Made by a program: the position numbers and the translations under genes. A DNA stretch of 45,967 nt, from positions 1-45,967 of the forward strand of contig JAAUUM010000009.1 of the NCBI GenBank assembly GCA_012031565.1. The letters run 5' to 3'. Positions 27,116 to 36,390 of this stretch are shown in pieces; position 1 is the first letter of the stretch, and every line of letters starts with the position of its first letter. The notes under the pieces are model-generated. The model was given only the letters and a program-made list of their open reading frames with translations, made no database searches and was not told the origin of the DNA. Source of the stretch: Synechococcaceae cyanobacterium SM2_3_2. GTDB lineage: Bacteria; Cyanobacteriota; Cyanobacteriia; Thermostichales; Thermostichaceae.

Positions 27116-28756
27116 TTAGCTGCCTGGTTTGTAGAGGCCAATCGCCACCACCTGATTGGATCCCACCTCAAACGCAAAGGCAATACCCAAGCTGTCGTAG
27201 TTGACGTAGTAGCGATCTTCACGGGCCACCTCGCGGCTCCCGACCGGAAAAGGCACCACCTCGTTGTAGCCCCCTTCTCCCGGCGGGCCATACACTTGGG
27301 TCACCTCTCGATACGTGGATCCCACACGGATCCCTTCGGGAGTTTGAGCATTGGCCTGAGTGGTATAAATGCGATCAGCAAAGTAGCTATCCACAATGCC
27401 GGGATTGCGGTAGTTGAACAAAATATAGTCCTGGATATAGATGATCTTGAGATCGCTGTTGGGTTGAAAGACATTGGCCCGCGAGGTGCCCGCGATGCTA
27501 TCCACATTGCCCAAGACGGTGGTGTCCACATTGCGGGTATCCATACCCAGATCAAAGCGACCCACTCGCCGTTCTGCCAGCGATACCATGACCGATTCCT
27601 GCCGCTGCTCGGCGGGGCGGCTGCGGGCGGGCAAGCTGGCCAAAGTGCCTAGTCCGGCATTGAGCCAATCCCCATCCGATCCTGAGATGGCTTGCATCGG
27701 GGTCAGGCCATCCACAATCGGACGATTTTCGCCAGTCCGCCAGCGCCCCACCGCCATCTCCACCGCCGCCCCAGAAGGTAACAAAAAGAAGCGAGTCTGG
27801 CGATCGGTGCCCTGAGTGGGCTGTCCCAAAATGGCCACTTGACCGCTAGCCGCCAATTGGGAAGCCAATAACACCGCCCCCTGCCGGGTCTGACCATCCA
27901 CCAACACCACCAAAGGCACCCCTGCTCCAATTGGCAGCTCCGGGCTATTCCAGGTGGTCAGCTGCCCAAACCGATCTTCAGTCACCACCAAATTGGTGAT
28001 GGAGCGCGGCAAAAACAGGCGGGCCACATCAGCAATCACCTGGGGGTCATAGCCCGTGGATCCCCGCAGATCCAAAAGGATCCCTTGGGAATAGTCCTCC
28101 AGATAGAGAGCCCGCCGGATTTGCTGCGGGGTGGCCGGGGTCAGCTCCGGGATCCGAAAGTACATCACCCCTGTGCCCAAGATCCGACTCTCCAGCGGCG
28201 TCCGGGCCTGACTGAGCAAGGCGCGAAAGGCTTCTGGCGGCAAAAACTGATCGACGGGATCCCCGAATCGCTCTAGGGTCTCGATGATGACTTCATACTC
28301 GATTTCTTGGGTGGGTTGAGGATTGCTGTAACCCCGCGCCAGCACCTGTTGATACAGCTCGTTATAGTTGACCGCCCCCGCCTGGGATCCCGCATCCAGA
28401 GAGTCGTTAATAAAGAGACCCACCAGCTGACGCAGATCGGCTCCGGCCTGATACTCAGGGGCGAGAACTGGGGATCCTGGCTCAATTGGGATGCCATTGG
28501 CAGGGGCAACCTCGCCCGCCGTGAAGTCCATCATCACTGGATTTGCGGGGCTAGCCTCAAGCGGCAACGGTAAATCGGGAGCCATTAAATTGGGAGCATT
28601 GGGGGATCCCACAGTGGGCGGTGGGGGTAAAGGTTGCGACTGCCCCCGGGAGGACTGGCTGAAGAGGAGGATCCCCATCACCAATCCGGCCCGCCCTAGC
28701 CCTCTGCTGCTGCTCGAAAAAAAAGTCATCCCCAATTCCCCACTCGATAGAGACAC
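27116..28756 (-). CDS. S41-peptidase-like protein, probably catalytically inactive
   Basis: YSQGILLDLRGSTGYDPQVIADVARLFLP and PLVVLVDGQTRQGAVLLASQLAASGQVAILGQPTQGTDRQT align with the CTP core; C-terminal GIRVGSTYREVTQVYGPPGE domain. Confidence 0.75.
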   Translation of the reverse strand: MSLSSGELGMTFFSSSSRGLGRAGLVMGILLFSQSSRGQSQPLPPPPTVGSPNAPNLMAPDLPLPLEASPANPVMMDFTAGEVAPANGIPIEPGSPVLAPEYQAGADLRQLVGLFINDSLDAGSQAGAVNYNELYQQVLARGYSNPQPTQEIEYEVIIETLERFGDPVDQFLPPEAFRALLSQARTPLESRILGTGVMYFRIPELTPATPQQIRRALYLEDYSQGILLDLRGSTGYDPQVIADVARLFLPRSITNLVVTEDRFGQLTTWNSPELPIGAGVPLVVLVDGQTRQGAVLLASQLAASGQVAILGQPTQGTDRQTRFFLLPSGAAVEMAVGRWRTGENRPIVDGLTPMQAISGSDGDWLNAGLGTLASLPARSRPAEQRQESVMVSLAERRVGRFDLGMDTRNVDTTVLGNVDSIAGTSRANVFQPNSDLKIIYIQDYILFNYRNPGIVDSYFADRIYTTQANAQTPEGIRVGSTYREVTQVYGPPGEGGYNEVVPFPVGSREVAREDRYYVNYDSLGIAFAFEVGSNQVVAIGLYKPGS

Positions 28757-29034
28757 CGACCAAAATCTCGGATAGCATTCAAGCTAAACCATCGGGGACA
28801 CCCCTGTCAGTAGCGTTTTGTCATAAAATTTCTAAGGGATTGCACTACCTGGGGTGTAAGTCAGGCTTAAACAGGCTTCCAGCCCTATGTCTCTATTCTG
28901 TTAAAGATCTGTTAAGAGACTCTAAAGGTTGATGCCGGGATCCCCATCTGGGGCTATCACTTTTCAGGGTCAATCATCCTGAGACCAAGCCTGATGAAGC
29001 CCAGCATGAAGAAGCCAGAGATGATGAGACGAGA

Positions 29035-29982
29035 ATGGTTTGGGACGAGCAGGGAGCCTCTTTGTTTCAGCACACGTCTGTTTTGAGTGCAGCCTTGATG
29101 ACGGGGATCGCCATCCGACCGGGCGGCTGCTATTTAGATGTGACAGCAGGCGGCGGCGGCCATACGGTGGCCCTGTTGGCGGCTCAGGCGGCGCGGGTGG
29201 TGGCACTTGACCAAGATCCAGCGGCACTAGCAGCAGCAAAAGCCCGAGTGCAGGCATGGCTGGGATCCCAACCGCCGGATTTTCCTCAACCTGTGGTCAC
29301 CTTTCACCATCTCAACTTTGCCGCCTTTGATTGGGAGCAAGATGGGCCTCGGGATGACAGGGGGCAGGGGATCCCGTTTGATGGCATCGTGGCGGATCTG
29401 GGGGTGAGTTCCCCGCAGTTGGATCAGCCTGAACGGGGGTTTAGTTTTCGGCAGACCGGCCCGCTGGATATGCGGATGGATCCCAGTCAGTCTCGTACCG
29501 CCGCCGATTGGGTCAATTACAGCGATGCAACTGAGCTAGAATCCCTGTTTAGTCGTTATGGTGAGGAACGCTTTTCCCGGCGCATCGCTCGCCATATCGT
29601 CGCCAATCGGCCTTTTCAGACCACCACAGAGCTAGCGGAAGCCATCACCAAAGTGGTGCCTGGAGGGGGCAGAGGCCGGATTCATCCCGCCACCCGTGTT
29701 TTTCAAGCACTGCGGATCGCCGTCAATGGCGAGTTGGAGGCATTAGAGACATTGCTGAAGAAATCTCCCGACTGGTTGGCCGCTGGGGGGCGCTTGGGGG
29801 TGATCAGTTTCCACAGCCTCGAAGATCGGTTGGTCAAGTGGGCCTTTCGCCGGGATGATCGCTGGGATATCATCACTCGCAAGCCCCTTCAAGCAGATCC
29901 TGACGAGATTGCCGCCAACCCGCGTGCCCGGTCAGCCAAATTGCGGATCGCCGCTGTCACTCATCCTGATGGAGATTTCTGA
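29035..29982 (+). CDS. rsmH: 16S rRNA (cytosine(1402)-N(4))-methyltransferase
   Basis: TSVLSAALMTGIAIRPGGCYLDVTAGGGGHT, GIVADLGVSSPQLDQPERGFSFRQTGPLDMRMD, VISFHSLEDRLVKWAFR. Confidence 0.95.
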   Translation: MVWDEQGASLFQHTSVLSAALMTGIAIRPGGCYLDVTAGGGGHTVALLAAQAARVVALDQDPAALAAAKARVQAWLGSQPPDFPQPVVTFHHLNFAAFDWEQDGPRDDRGQGIPFDGIVADLGVSSPQLDQPERGFSFRQTGPLDMRMDPSQSRTAADWVNYSDATELESLFSRYGEERFSRRIARHIVANRPFQTTTELAEAITKVVPGGGRGRIHPATRVFQALRIAVNGELEALETLLKKSPDWLAAGGRLGVISFHSLEDRLVKWAFRRDDRWDIITRKPLQADPDEIAANPRARSAKLRIAAVTHPDGDF

Positions 29983-29984
29983 CA

Positions 29985-30581
29985 ATGCCAGTGCCCCAGC
30001 CCGCGCGTTCCACCCGTCGCTCTCGTCGCAAGACTCAGGCCAAACGGGATCCCATCCGGGCTTTTGATACCCGCTCTGGCGCGGATCCCCTCACCACGCT
30101 GGCTCATCCCACCACAGGGATCCCGTTGGCACAAAGGCGGCAAGCCCAGAACCTCGCCTATCGAGGGCCAGCATCGAGCACCTCCGCCCAGGCTGCTTTT
30201 GCCTCACCGTTACGGATGGCGCATCCTCTCCAGATGCCCACATGGGTGCGTTATGCTACTTGGTGGCGACAGACCACAACAGGGGTGGCGATCTTCACCT
30301 GTGCCATCACCACCGGACTCTATAGCTGGACGGTCTACACTCAGCACCGCTGGAGCGTCCAATATGAGGCGCTCGAACAGATGCAGCGGCACGACCGTCA
30401 GTTTCAGCTCACCCAAGAATCGATGGCCAATTCTCTGCGGGAAACCGCCACCCGAGGCGAGATGGTGCCCTTAGTGCCCGACCGGATGATCGATGTGCCG
30501 ATTATTCCCGCCGAAGGGATCGAGATCCCGCCCGCCCCTGCGGCCACCGCTACCCAACAGATCCGGCCTGTGGGGTATTGA
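29985..30581 (+). CDS. Single-pass membrane protein, candidate FtsL-like division protein
   Basis: Starts 2 nt after rsmH; TM TTTGVAIFTCAITTGLYSWTVYTQ followed by a heptad-like segment. Confidence 0.65.
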   Translation: MPVPQPARSTRRSRRKTQAKRDPIRAFDTRSGADPLTTLAHPTTGIPLAQRRQAQNLAYRGPASSTSAQAAFASPLRMAHPLQMPTWVRYATWWRQTTTGVAIFTCAITTGLYSWTVYTQHRWSVQYEALEQMQRHDRQFQLTQESMANSLRETATRGEMVPLVPDRMIDVPIIPAEGIEIPPAPAATATQQIRPVGY

Positions 30582-31224
30582 GCCAGTCTTCGCTCCAATC
30601 CTGCTGCAAAGCGGTTTTGAACAACTGCAAAGCCCGACCCCGATGGCCAATTCGAGCCTTGTCAGCCGGATCCATCTCGGCGAAGGTCTGTCTCAACTCG
30701 GGCACCCAAAATAGGGGGTCATAGCCAAATCCCCCCGCTCCAGATGGAGAAAGCGCGATCTGTCCTGGACAGGATCCCGTCACCGCAATCCGAACCTGCC
30801 CATCAGGATCGCTGAGGGCGATAGCACATTCAAACGAGGCCGTCCGATGATTCAGATCGTCGGGATCCTGACCATGTTGGCGCAACACCTGTTTCAGTTC
30901 GGCCAAGAGCTTGAGGTTCCGTTCCTGATCGGTGGGGGCATAGCGGGCGGAATAGACCCCAGGAGCCCCTCCCAGCCCATCCACACACAGCCCTGAATCA
31001 TCGGCAATGGCCCATTGGCGGGTGGCGAGGGCGATACCGACAGCCTTTTGGACAGCGTTGGCCGCAAAGGTGGTGCCGGTTTCTTCGATATCCAGCTGAT
31101 CAGGCTTGGCTTGCAGCACCCAAGTGGGGATCCCTGGGGCTGATTGCAGGGTCTCAAAAAAGCGGCCCAGCTCTTTGATCTTGCCAGTGTTGCCACTAGC
31201 CACAACAAGGGGAATCTCAGACAT
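30550..31224 (-). CDS. rdgB: RdgB/HAM1 family non-canonical purine NTP pyrophosphatase
   Basis: PLVVASGNTGKIKELGRFF, AIADDSGLCVDGLGGAPGVYSARYA, GAGGFGYDPLFWVPE. Confidence 0.95.
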   Translation of the reverse strand: MSEIPLVVASGNTGKIKELGRFFETLQSAPGIPTWVLQAKPDQLDIEETGTTFAANAVQKAVGIALATRQWAIADDSGLCVDGLGGAPGVYSARYAPTDQERNLKLLAELKQVLRQHGQDPDDLNHRTASFECAIALSDPDGQVRIAVTGSCPGQIALSPSGAGGFGYDPLFWVPELRQTFAEMDPADKARIGHRGRALQLFKTALQQDWSEDWLNTPQAGSVG

Positions 31225-31327
31225 GAACAGGCCATGATGAACAGGGTCATGACAGACTATAACGCTTTGGTACTAAGCTCACTCTCAAGGGCTGCCGAAG
31301 GTTTCTCCCCAACCCTCTGCCAGCCTG

Positions 31328-31942
31328 ATGGTCAACCTTTTGAAAAAAACAGAAGATTTTTATTACTTTAGATTTGAAAATATGTCCGTAAACCCTTTTC
31401 CCTCATCAGCACCAATGACTGTCTGTACCTGTTGTCCCAGAGGGATCCCGCGTCGGCAGTTCTTAGCTGGCATGGGGATCCTGGCGCTCAGTGGCACCGG
31501 TGGTTGGCCCGCCTCAGCCGCTGCGTCAGTCGAAGCTTTGGTGCTCAGTTGTATTGATTACCGGATGATCAAGTCTGAGCAGCACTTTCTGCAAACCCTT
31601 GATTTGGAGGGCCGTTATGATTGGACAGCCTTGGCCGGAGGATCCCTGGCTGTGGCGGGCTTTCCCCATGCCGCCGATGCCAACGCCTTTTGGGATCAAC
31701 TGGAGATAGCCCACCAGCTGCACCATATTCAGCGGGTGATCCTCCTGGATCATCAAGATTGTGGAGCCTATGCCCTCAAGCTGGATCCCCGTTTAAGTCA
31801 GGATCCTGTCCGAGAACAACAGGTTCATCGTCACTATCTGCAACAGGCCAAACAGGAGATCCAGTCCCGCTTTGCCCACCTCACGGTCGAAACCTACTGG
31901 GCTACGCTTGATGGGCAGATCACAGCCATCACCACCGTCTAG
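31328..31942 (+). CDS. Beta-carbonic-anhydrase-like protein with Tat-like signal peptide
   Basis: RRQFLAGMGILALSG signal; VLSCIDYRM (C-x-D-x-R) and LLDHQDCGAY (H-x-x-C). Start could be ATG 31328 or 31382. Confidence 0.75.
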   Translation: MVNLLKKTEDFYYFRFENMSVNPFPSSAPMTVCTCCPRGIPRRQFLAGMGILALSGTGGWPASAAASVEALVLSCIDYRMIKSEQHFLQTLDLEGRYDWTALAGGSLAVAGFPHAADANAFWDQLEIAHQLHHIQRVILLDHQDCGAYALKLDPRLSQDPVREQQVHRHYLQQAKQEIQSRFAHLTVETYWATLDGQITAITTV

Positions 31943-32125
31943 TCTTTAACGGATCCCCCTTCTTCCTCTACTGCTTGTCAATCTTTTGTGCAACCACTGA
32001 ACAGAGAAAACACCTCAGCTTTGAGAAGATTTCCCCAAACCTCTTCTTCCTTTCATCACTTCCGGCTGGTTTTCACCTTTGATTCGACTAAAGTATGATC
32101 CAAGGCACTACCTCAGGAACCCTCG

Positions 32126-34294
32126 ATGACTGCTCGTCCTAGCACGCCGCTAGGTGAAGACCTTTCCCCTCTCCTGAATGCTGATTCAGGGATCCCATTG
32201 GAGACGGCTCTGGTGGATAGAGGGGTGTTGACCGCCAGTCAGTGGGCTTGGGCTCTCTATGAGTCTGCCGAAACCCCTTTGACCGTCACCGAGATATGTC
32301 TAGCGCATGGGTGGGCAGAGCCGATGGAACTCTATTCCCATGTTTGTACCCAGCACTTGGGCTTGGGAGATATTCTACTTTTGACCCAGCAGCTCACCCT
32401 AGAGCAGTGGCAAGAGGCGATCCGTCAGGTGCAGTTTGACCTAAATTCGGTTAACACCACAGGGATCCCGGCCTGGGCTGATCATCTGGTACAACACCAA
32501 CAGCTGACCCTAACTCAGCTCCACGGGGCCATCACCCGACAGGCGCAACTGCTTCTCCATCCTCAACCCAATGCCTGGGAAGCGATAGCTAGCATCGGCC
32601 AAGAGGGAGACCCTCAAGAGGGATCCCTGGCCTATTCGCTCTACTCTTCGCTTGAGGATCTGCAACCGCTTTACTGGTCTGTTCAGAATGCCCAGCTCGA
32701 CCGTCAGGAAAACTCCCTGCATCTGGAATCGCTGAACCAACGCAATCAGGTTTTGGCCCTGAAGGTGGAGGCATTGCAGGCCCAACTCAACGACCAAACG
32801 GCCCTGAATCAGCAGCTACAGGAGGAGGTTGAGGTCAGCCAATCAATTGAACAAGAGCGCTCGGCTGAACTGCAACGGGCTTTGGCGGAGGCGACCGCTC
32901 ATCTGCAACAGCAGCAGCAGGCCCACCAAACTCTCTTTAAGGCCCACACTTTAGATCAACAACGGATCCAAGACCTGGAAAGTCAACTGGACCACAAAGA
33001 TCGGCTAACGGAGAAGCAACAACAAGCACTACGGCTGCTCAAAGAGCAAATGGATCGGCAAGCTCAACAGCAGGCCCAAGCCCTAGAAGCCTCAGAACAG
33101 CAGGCCCGCGCCCAACAGATTCAATTTCAGGAGCAGCTTCTCACCAGCCGGAGTGAAGAAAAACGTCTACGCACAGAACGGGCGGCTTTGCTAGAGCAGA
33201 CTATCTTGCTGGAAGGGGAGATCGAGCATCTCAAGGCTTGGATTCAACAGTTACAGGAGCAGTCCTCCCTGACCTCCCCCTCCAGTGGGGTATTCACTGG
33301 CTCCAGCGCCCCTGGGCGAGGCCAACCGAGTTACGAAGATCTACTCTCAGAACTCAGAACCCTGCAAGCGAGTCTGGCGGAACAGGCGGAACATCAACGC
33401 CAGATGCAGATGGGGCAAGATTTGTTGGATATGGAGGTGGAGCAACAGCGAGACTTTATCCAGCAATTAGAGGCGGCGTTGGCCACAGAGCGGGAGGAGC
33501 GGCAGAAGGCCGAACAACGAGCCCAGCAGCACATCCAGCTTTACACCTCCCAGATCGAGCAGATCAACCAAGATCGGCAGCGGGAGATGGAAAAGAAACA
33601 GGACTTGATGCGGGAGATCCAGCGATTGCAGCAAAATGCTGGCTCAGCTTCTCCCATTCAGACAGCTCTGGCTTTTCAGCCTGCCAGTGGACTGGCGATG
33701 GTATCATCTCCGACTGCTGCGGGCGGATCTGCGTCGGCCTCCCCGCCCATAGCCCCGCCACCTCAGCCTACCGATCAAGATCAAGCCGAACAAGATCAAA
33801 AGGCTGGGATCCCAGATTTAGCCGAGGTCGAGATGGAGCTAGAGCTGACTCTGGATGGATTCGACCAAGCCACCCCCTGGATCAAACGGATCCTGGCTCA
33901 GCTCTTTGCTATCGATTTGCTCAAGGCTGAGGCGATTCAGACCACACTGCACCATTGGGAGCAAGAGGGGGGGACTTTTACGGATGTGTTGGCCCGTTCA
34001 ACGGGACTCAAGCCTGAGACCGTCAAATTTTTCGGGGATGGGGGCTTTGGGGCACGGCTCATGGGATCCCGCACGGTGGAGGATTTTCTGGTGGCTTCTG
34101 GGCTGGTGACAAGGTTTCAGATCGACCAGGCTCGGCGAACGGCTCAGGAGCAAGGATCAGGGGCAACAGTGAGCCAAACCTTAGCTGTTATGGGCATTTT
34201 GTCTTCCCGCACCGCTTGTTTTTTTGCCGAGACTTTTGGGGCTGCTACCTCTACATCGGGATCCCGACGGCAGGATTGGCAACTGGAGGAGTGA
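32126..34294 (+). CDS. Large coiled-coil protein with GspE/MshE-N-like terminal modules
   Basis: 722 aa; long Gln/Glu-rich coiled coil; ends carry modules such as TVEDFLVASGLVTRFQIDQARRTAQEQGSGATVSQTLAVMGILS. Confidence 0.75.
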   Translation: MTARPSTPLGEDLSPLLNADSGIPLETALVDRGVLTASQWAWALYESAETPLTVTEICLAHGWAEPMELYSHVCTQHLGLGDILLLTQQLTLEQWQEAIRQVQFDLNSVNTTGIPAWADHLVQHQQLTLTQLHGAITRQAQLLLHPQPNAWEAIASIGQEGDPQEGSLAYSLYSSLEDLQPLYWSVQNAQLDRQENSLHLESLNQRNQVLALKVEALQAQLNDQTALNQQLQEEVEVSQSIEQERSAELQRALAEATAHLQQQQQAHQTLFKAHTLDQQRIQDLESQLDHKDRLTEKQQQALRLLKEQMDRQAQQQAQALEASEQQARAQQIQFQEQLLTSRSEEKRLRTERAALLEQTILLEGEIEHLKAWIQQLQEQSSLTSPSSGVFTGSSAPGRGQPSYEDLLSELRTLQASLAEQAEHQRQMQMGQDLLDMEVEQQRDFIQQLEAALATEREERQKAEQRAQQHIQLYTSQIEQINQDRQREMEKKQDLMREIQRLQQNAGSASPIQTALAFQPASGLAMVSSPTAAGGSASASPPIAPPPQPTDQDQAEQDQKAGIPDLAEVEMELELTLDGFDQATPWIKRILAQLFAIDLLKAEAIQTTLHHWEQEGGTFTDVLARSTGLKPETVKFFGDGGFGARLMGSRTVEDFLVASGLVTRFQIDQARRTAQEQGSGATVSQTLAVMGILSSRTACFFAETFGAATSTSGSRRQDWQLEE

Positions 34295-34325
34295 ATTGGG
34301 ATGTGTTCCTAGATCTTGCTTAATC

Positions 34326-34351
34326 ATTATCAAAAAGAATTATCAAAAAGA
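34326..34351. repeat. 13-bp tandem duplication (attatcaaaaaga x2)
   Basis: Two perfect adjacent copies. Confidence 0.9.
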
Positions 34352-34355
34352 TTAA

Positions 34356-34392
34356 AAAGTGGAGATGTCAAAATACACCACTTTGTGATTTT
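34356..34392 (+). terminator. Possible weak terminator after the 722-aa gene
   Basis: AAAGTGG (34356-34362) / CCACTTT (34378-34384), then gtgattttt. Confidence 0.35.
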
Positions 34393-34607
34393 TAGCAGTT
34401 GGTCAGTTCAATATTGGATCCCCACACTCTTCAGCCCTTGATCAAGTGCCTGAATGATCAAGAACCTGAAGCCCGTCTAACCGACGCCATCTTAACAGGG
34501 GTAATCTGTGACCAACGAATCCAATTTCCCACTGGATCCAGGTTGAATTGTTGAACTTAAATTTTTGAACTTCGTGATTTTAGTCTGTTGCCAGTTCGCC
34601 ACAGAGT

Positions 34608-35174
34608 TCAAGCACTCTTGCGAATGACATCCTGCATCGTGAAGCCGCGCTTACGCAGCTCCTGATCCAGCAGCAAAGCATTGTCCACCAAGTCCACAAA
34701 CAGAACTCCATCCAGATGATCGATCTCGTGCTGGATCACCCGTGACAGCAGGCCAGAGGTTTTAACGGTGCGGGGGCGACCCGTCTCATCTTTGAAGGAG
34801 ACGACAATCTCGTCATAGCGGGTGACATCACAGTAGACGCCGGGGACACTGAGACATCCCTCTTGGTCGATCACTTTGGATCCCCCATAGCCCTTGATTT
34901 CGGGGTTGATTAACACGAGGGGCAATGTGTCCGCCTTATCAGGATGGGGATCCACCACAATAATCCGCTTGTGGACTCCCACCTGAGGAGCCGCTAGCCC
35001 AATGCCATCGGAGCTATACATGGTTTGCAGCATATCCCGCGCCAGTTGGCGGATCTCTTCATTGATTTTGCTCACCCGTTTGGCTGGTTGACGCAGTACC
35101 TGATCCCCCATGGTGTGAAGGGTGAGAGGAGGGTTTTTGAGCTTAACTTTGGGGACGGCGATGGCGGCGGTCAT
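34608..35174 (-). CDS. def: Peptide deformylase
   Basis: GIGLAAPQVGV, QEGCLSVPGVY, VIQHEIDHLDGVLFVD. Confidence 0.96.
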   Translation of the reverse strand: MTAAIAVPKVKLKNPPLTLHTMGDQVLRQPAKRVSKINEEIRQLARDMLQTMYSSDGIGLAAPQVGVHKRIIVVDPHPDKADTLPLVLINPEIKGYGGSKVIDQEGCLSVPGVYCDVTRYDEIVVSFKDETGRPRTVKTSGLLSRVIQHEIDHLDGVLFVDLVDNALLLDQELRKRGFTMQDVIRKSA

Positions 35175-35569
35175 GAATAGTTAAAAAGAAGAAAACGGAT
35201 TCGCTTTATTATCCTATCGTAGGCTCTCGGATCCCGGCTTTTCTCCTTGTGGCAGAAGTGACGGGATCCCTGACTGGCCAGCCTTGAAATCATCTTGAGG
35301 TCATCGTTTTGCACTCGGATCCCCTTGGATCGAATCTTTCAGCCGGGATCCCAGCACTCTCAAGTCCCAGCAGGGCTACAGCGTTGGTTTGGGGTAGAGT
35401 AATCTCCCCTTGGCTTAACGATTGGTCATCGGTTGGCTATCGGGGGCACTAGGAGCCCGGATGGCACCATCGCTAATGACTTGAAAAGAGCCACTTTCTG
35501 GAGGGGCAGTTGGGTCAGCCGATGTGTTCCAACCATTCCAGCAATGGCTATCGTGGAGGGTAGTCATCG

Positions 35570-36387
35570 TTGGGTAAAGGCCGCTTGCTCAATTCGTCCG
35601 CCAAATCCTTGGATCCCAATGCCCTAGCTCGGGGGATCGATTCGCTTGTGGAGTGGGTGGTGGCTTCTGACTCAGACAAGGTAAAGGCGACCATCCACCG
35701 CCTGCGTCAACAGCACCCCACCGCCTCTAAACGCCAGCTGGCCCACAAAATTATCACTCAACAATCTGTGGCTAATGGTCTATGGGGTGCCCTGGCGGGC
35801 TTAGGGGGATTTATGGCGATGCCAGCGGTGCTGCCGATGGATCTGGCCAAAGCCTGGAAAATTCAAGCCTACACCATCAAGGCAATTGCTTATCTCTATG
35901 ATGATTTGCCGGACAACAAAGATGAGCTCAAAACCGATATTTTTTTGCTGCTTTCTAATAAGTCAATGCAAGAGATCAAGGCTTTTGTTACCAAAGAATC
36001 AATGAAGATGCAATCTCAATTGAGGGCTGAACCTGATCCATCGTGGGATCCCAAGATAACCAGCCCCCCGATCCCTGCTCGACGGTTGTCACAAACGGGT
36101 GCCCCCAGCAGCCTAGTCTCGCAACACATCAAAGCGGCCCTGTGGGAGTCAGCCAAGGGCAAGATGGTGGAGCGGGTCTTGCATAAGTCCCTCAGCAAAG
36201 CAATTCCGGTGGTAGGAGCTTTTTGGGGGGGAGTTATGACTATATGACAACACAATCTGTCGGCAAGTTAGCCATCGACTACTATGAACAGCTCGGCCCC
36301 CACATGATCAGCCAGATCTTTGCGGTTTATGCTCAATCCGATTCTCTATATCTTGGAGTCAAACACTCCCCACGCCTCAATTCCTAA
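35570..36387 (+). pseudogene. EcsC-like protein with apparent 1-nt frameshift near its C-terminus
   Basis: ORF 35570..36247 ends IPVVGAFWGGVMTI*; the adjacent frame continues DYMTTQSVGKLAIDYYEQLGPHMISQIFAVY... to stop 36385-36387. A G7 run lies just upstream. Confidence 0.65.
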
Positions 36388-36390
36388 GGC

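Noticed and set aside
33238-33930. 230-aa plus-strand ORF inside the 722-aa coiled-coil gene
   Set aside because: Alternative frame of a long coiled-coil gene; no family motif.
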